A stretch of 64,000 nt of DNA from Treponema succinifaciens DSM 2489 (lineage in GTDB: Bacteria > Spirochaetota > Spirochaetia > Treponematales > Treponemataceae). A program made the translations under genes and the position numbers. The notes beneath the pieces were generated by a model, which saw only the letters and a program-made list of their open reading frames with translations, had not been told where the DNA came from and searched no databases. Location of the stretch: contig NC_015385.1 of the NCBI RefSeq assembly GCF_000195275.1, forward strand, positions 186,001-250,000, given 5' to 3'. Positions 63,249 to 64,000 of the stretch are shown here, piece by piece. Numbering within the stretch: position 1 is the stretch's first letter; each line of letters opens with the position of its first letter.

Positions 63249-64000
63249 AGCTTGCAGAAAACAAAAGCCTTCGATGGAAAATCATGGCAAGCATAGTTGC
63301 CGCCTTTCTTATAATGAGTGCGAGCCTTGCGCTTACAATGCTTATGGAACATTACGTTTTAAAATCCGTGGGCGAATCCTACAAGTCAAATTCCGAGCTG
63401 AATGTGTTTGCAAATGATTTGGCTCGTCTTGAAAATTCACTTGAACTTTACATTGAATATAGAACATTTGAAAGCATTGACGCTTATTATGCAAGTTTAG
63501 CCAGAGTTGAAGATCTTTGCGATGCGATGCAGGATTCTCCGTCTACAAATGAAGTGCGCCAAAAAGAATATGTTGTGAATCAGCTTGCGCAGTCTTTTCT
63601 ATATTATAGTTCTAAAGCAGTTGCAGAACGAAGGGCAAACAGCACAAGCGGAAATTTTTATTTGCAGAGCCTTGAATGCTACAGATTTCTTTTGGAGGAA
63701 ATTCAAAAGCTGAACATTCTCTATATGCAGAACAACGCCGAATTTTACGCTGCGGACAGAAACAATATAAATTTGCTTTTTAAGGTTTATGCAGTTTTCT
63801 TTGCGCTTTTCTTTGTTTTTATTCTTGCCTTGCTGAATCTTCTTATAGGAAAAATCACTCGGCCTCTTGCGGAAATTTCTTCGGTTGCGCTCCGTGTGGC
63901 TCAGCAGGATTTTGATGTTCCGCTTTTTAACAAAAAGTCGCATGATGAAATTGGAAACATCTGCCGCGCTTTTGACAGAATGATAATCAGCATAAGAGAA
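63245..64000 (+). CDS. sensor histidine kinase, 3' truncated by window end
   Basis: The frame is open from the ATG at 63245 to the end of the window (252 codons). An N-terminal helix (MASIVAAFLIMSASLALTML), a helical extracytoplasmic region of about 145 residues, a second helix (VYAVFFALFFVFILALLNLL) and a HAMP domain (ITRPLAEISSVALRVAQQDF ... DEIGNICRAFDRMI) are visible. The kinase core lies beyond the edge. The layout matches YesM-type sugar sensors. It partners the preceding binding protein. Assignment as kinase is inferred from HAMP and context. Confidence 0.8.
   Translation, partial: MKLAENKSLRWKIMASIVAAFLIMSASLALTMLMEHYVLKSVGESYKSNSELNVFANDLARLENSLELYIEYRTFESIDAYYASLARVEDLCDAMQDSPSTNEVRQKEYVVNQLAQSFLYYSSKAVAERRANSTSGNFYLQSLECYRFLLEEIQKLNILYMQNNAEFYAADRNNINLLFKVYAVFFALFFVFILALLNLLIGKITRPLAEISSVALRVAQQDFDVPLFNKKSHDEIGNICRAFDRMIISIRE

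Overview
The window looks like chromosomal DNA of a host-associated or gut-type Treponema (Spirochaetes). This is inferred from gene content: a FabV/Ter-type enoyl-CoA reductase, a secreted GH10 xylanase, both a short type I and a type III glutamine synthetase, many lipoproteins with short signal peptides, a treponemal-looking outer-membrane barrel protein, and a moderately AT-rich backbone. No rRNA or species-defining marker is present, so the species is not assigned.

Layout. 1-24.2 kb is mostly housekeeping and envelope genes: fabV (5' cut), a GH10 xylanase lipoprotein, a barrel protein, a LacI regulator, queH, a broken diacylglycerol-kinase-like gene, an EIIC-like membrane protein behind a structured leader, a DUF4015 glycosidase-like protein overlapping mnmE, a DUF4349 lipoprotein, a PHP phosphoesterase, a double cNMP-domain protein, a flavin reductase, a shikimate-kinase-like protein, a patatin/barrel phospholipase, a frameshifted lipoprotein and tex. 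24.4-38.7 kb is a defence island next to an initiator tRNA whose 3' end is duplicated. It holds hsdM, an ORF6N protein, a truncated DUF1016 protein, hsdS, a HEPN-motif gene, a KAP NTPase split by an IS3-family element, fic and hsdR. 38.7-45.2 kb has a ZIP transporter and a TolC/MFP/RND efflux operon. 45.2-55.0 kb is pyrG followed by a nitrogen block: an ANTAR regulator with glnA, glnN, and an Amt-PII fusion, with long terminator-like leaders before glnN and amt; a CAP-domain lipoprotein and a glycosyltransferase lie between. 55-64 kb is accessory: two large lipoproteins, a DUF4143 ATPase, a hipBA cassette, and a membrane-anchored binding protein with a sensor kinase cut by the window end.

The most striking system is a set of four lipoprotein genes that each carry a G8 or G9 run shortly after the lipobox. 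G8 leaves the frame open in two (51.5 kb and 58.9-60.5 kb). G9 breaks it in the other two (20.0 and 55.4-57.0 kb), and removing one G restores proteins of 490 and 530 residues. Three of the four share one N-terminal module joined to different C-terminal parts, and all three have palindromic hairpin repeats just upstream. This is what a phase-variable, domain-shuffled surface lipoprotein family would look like.

Other non-standard structure: a non-autonomous element with terminal inverted repeats and 10-bp target duplications (two copies), a 22-bp tandem array whose two halves are inverted copies of each other, a dispersed hairpin family whose stem cores vary while staying paired, and a 47-bp direct repeat bracketing hipBA. 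All functional statements are from reading the sequence; no database search was run.
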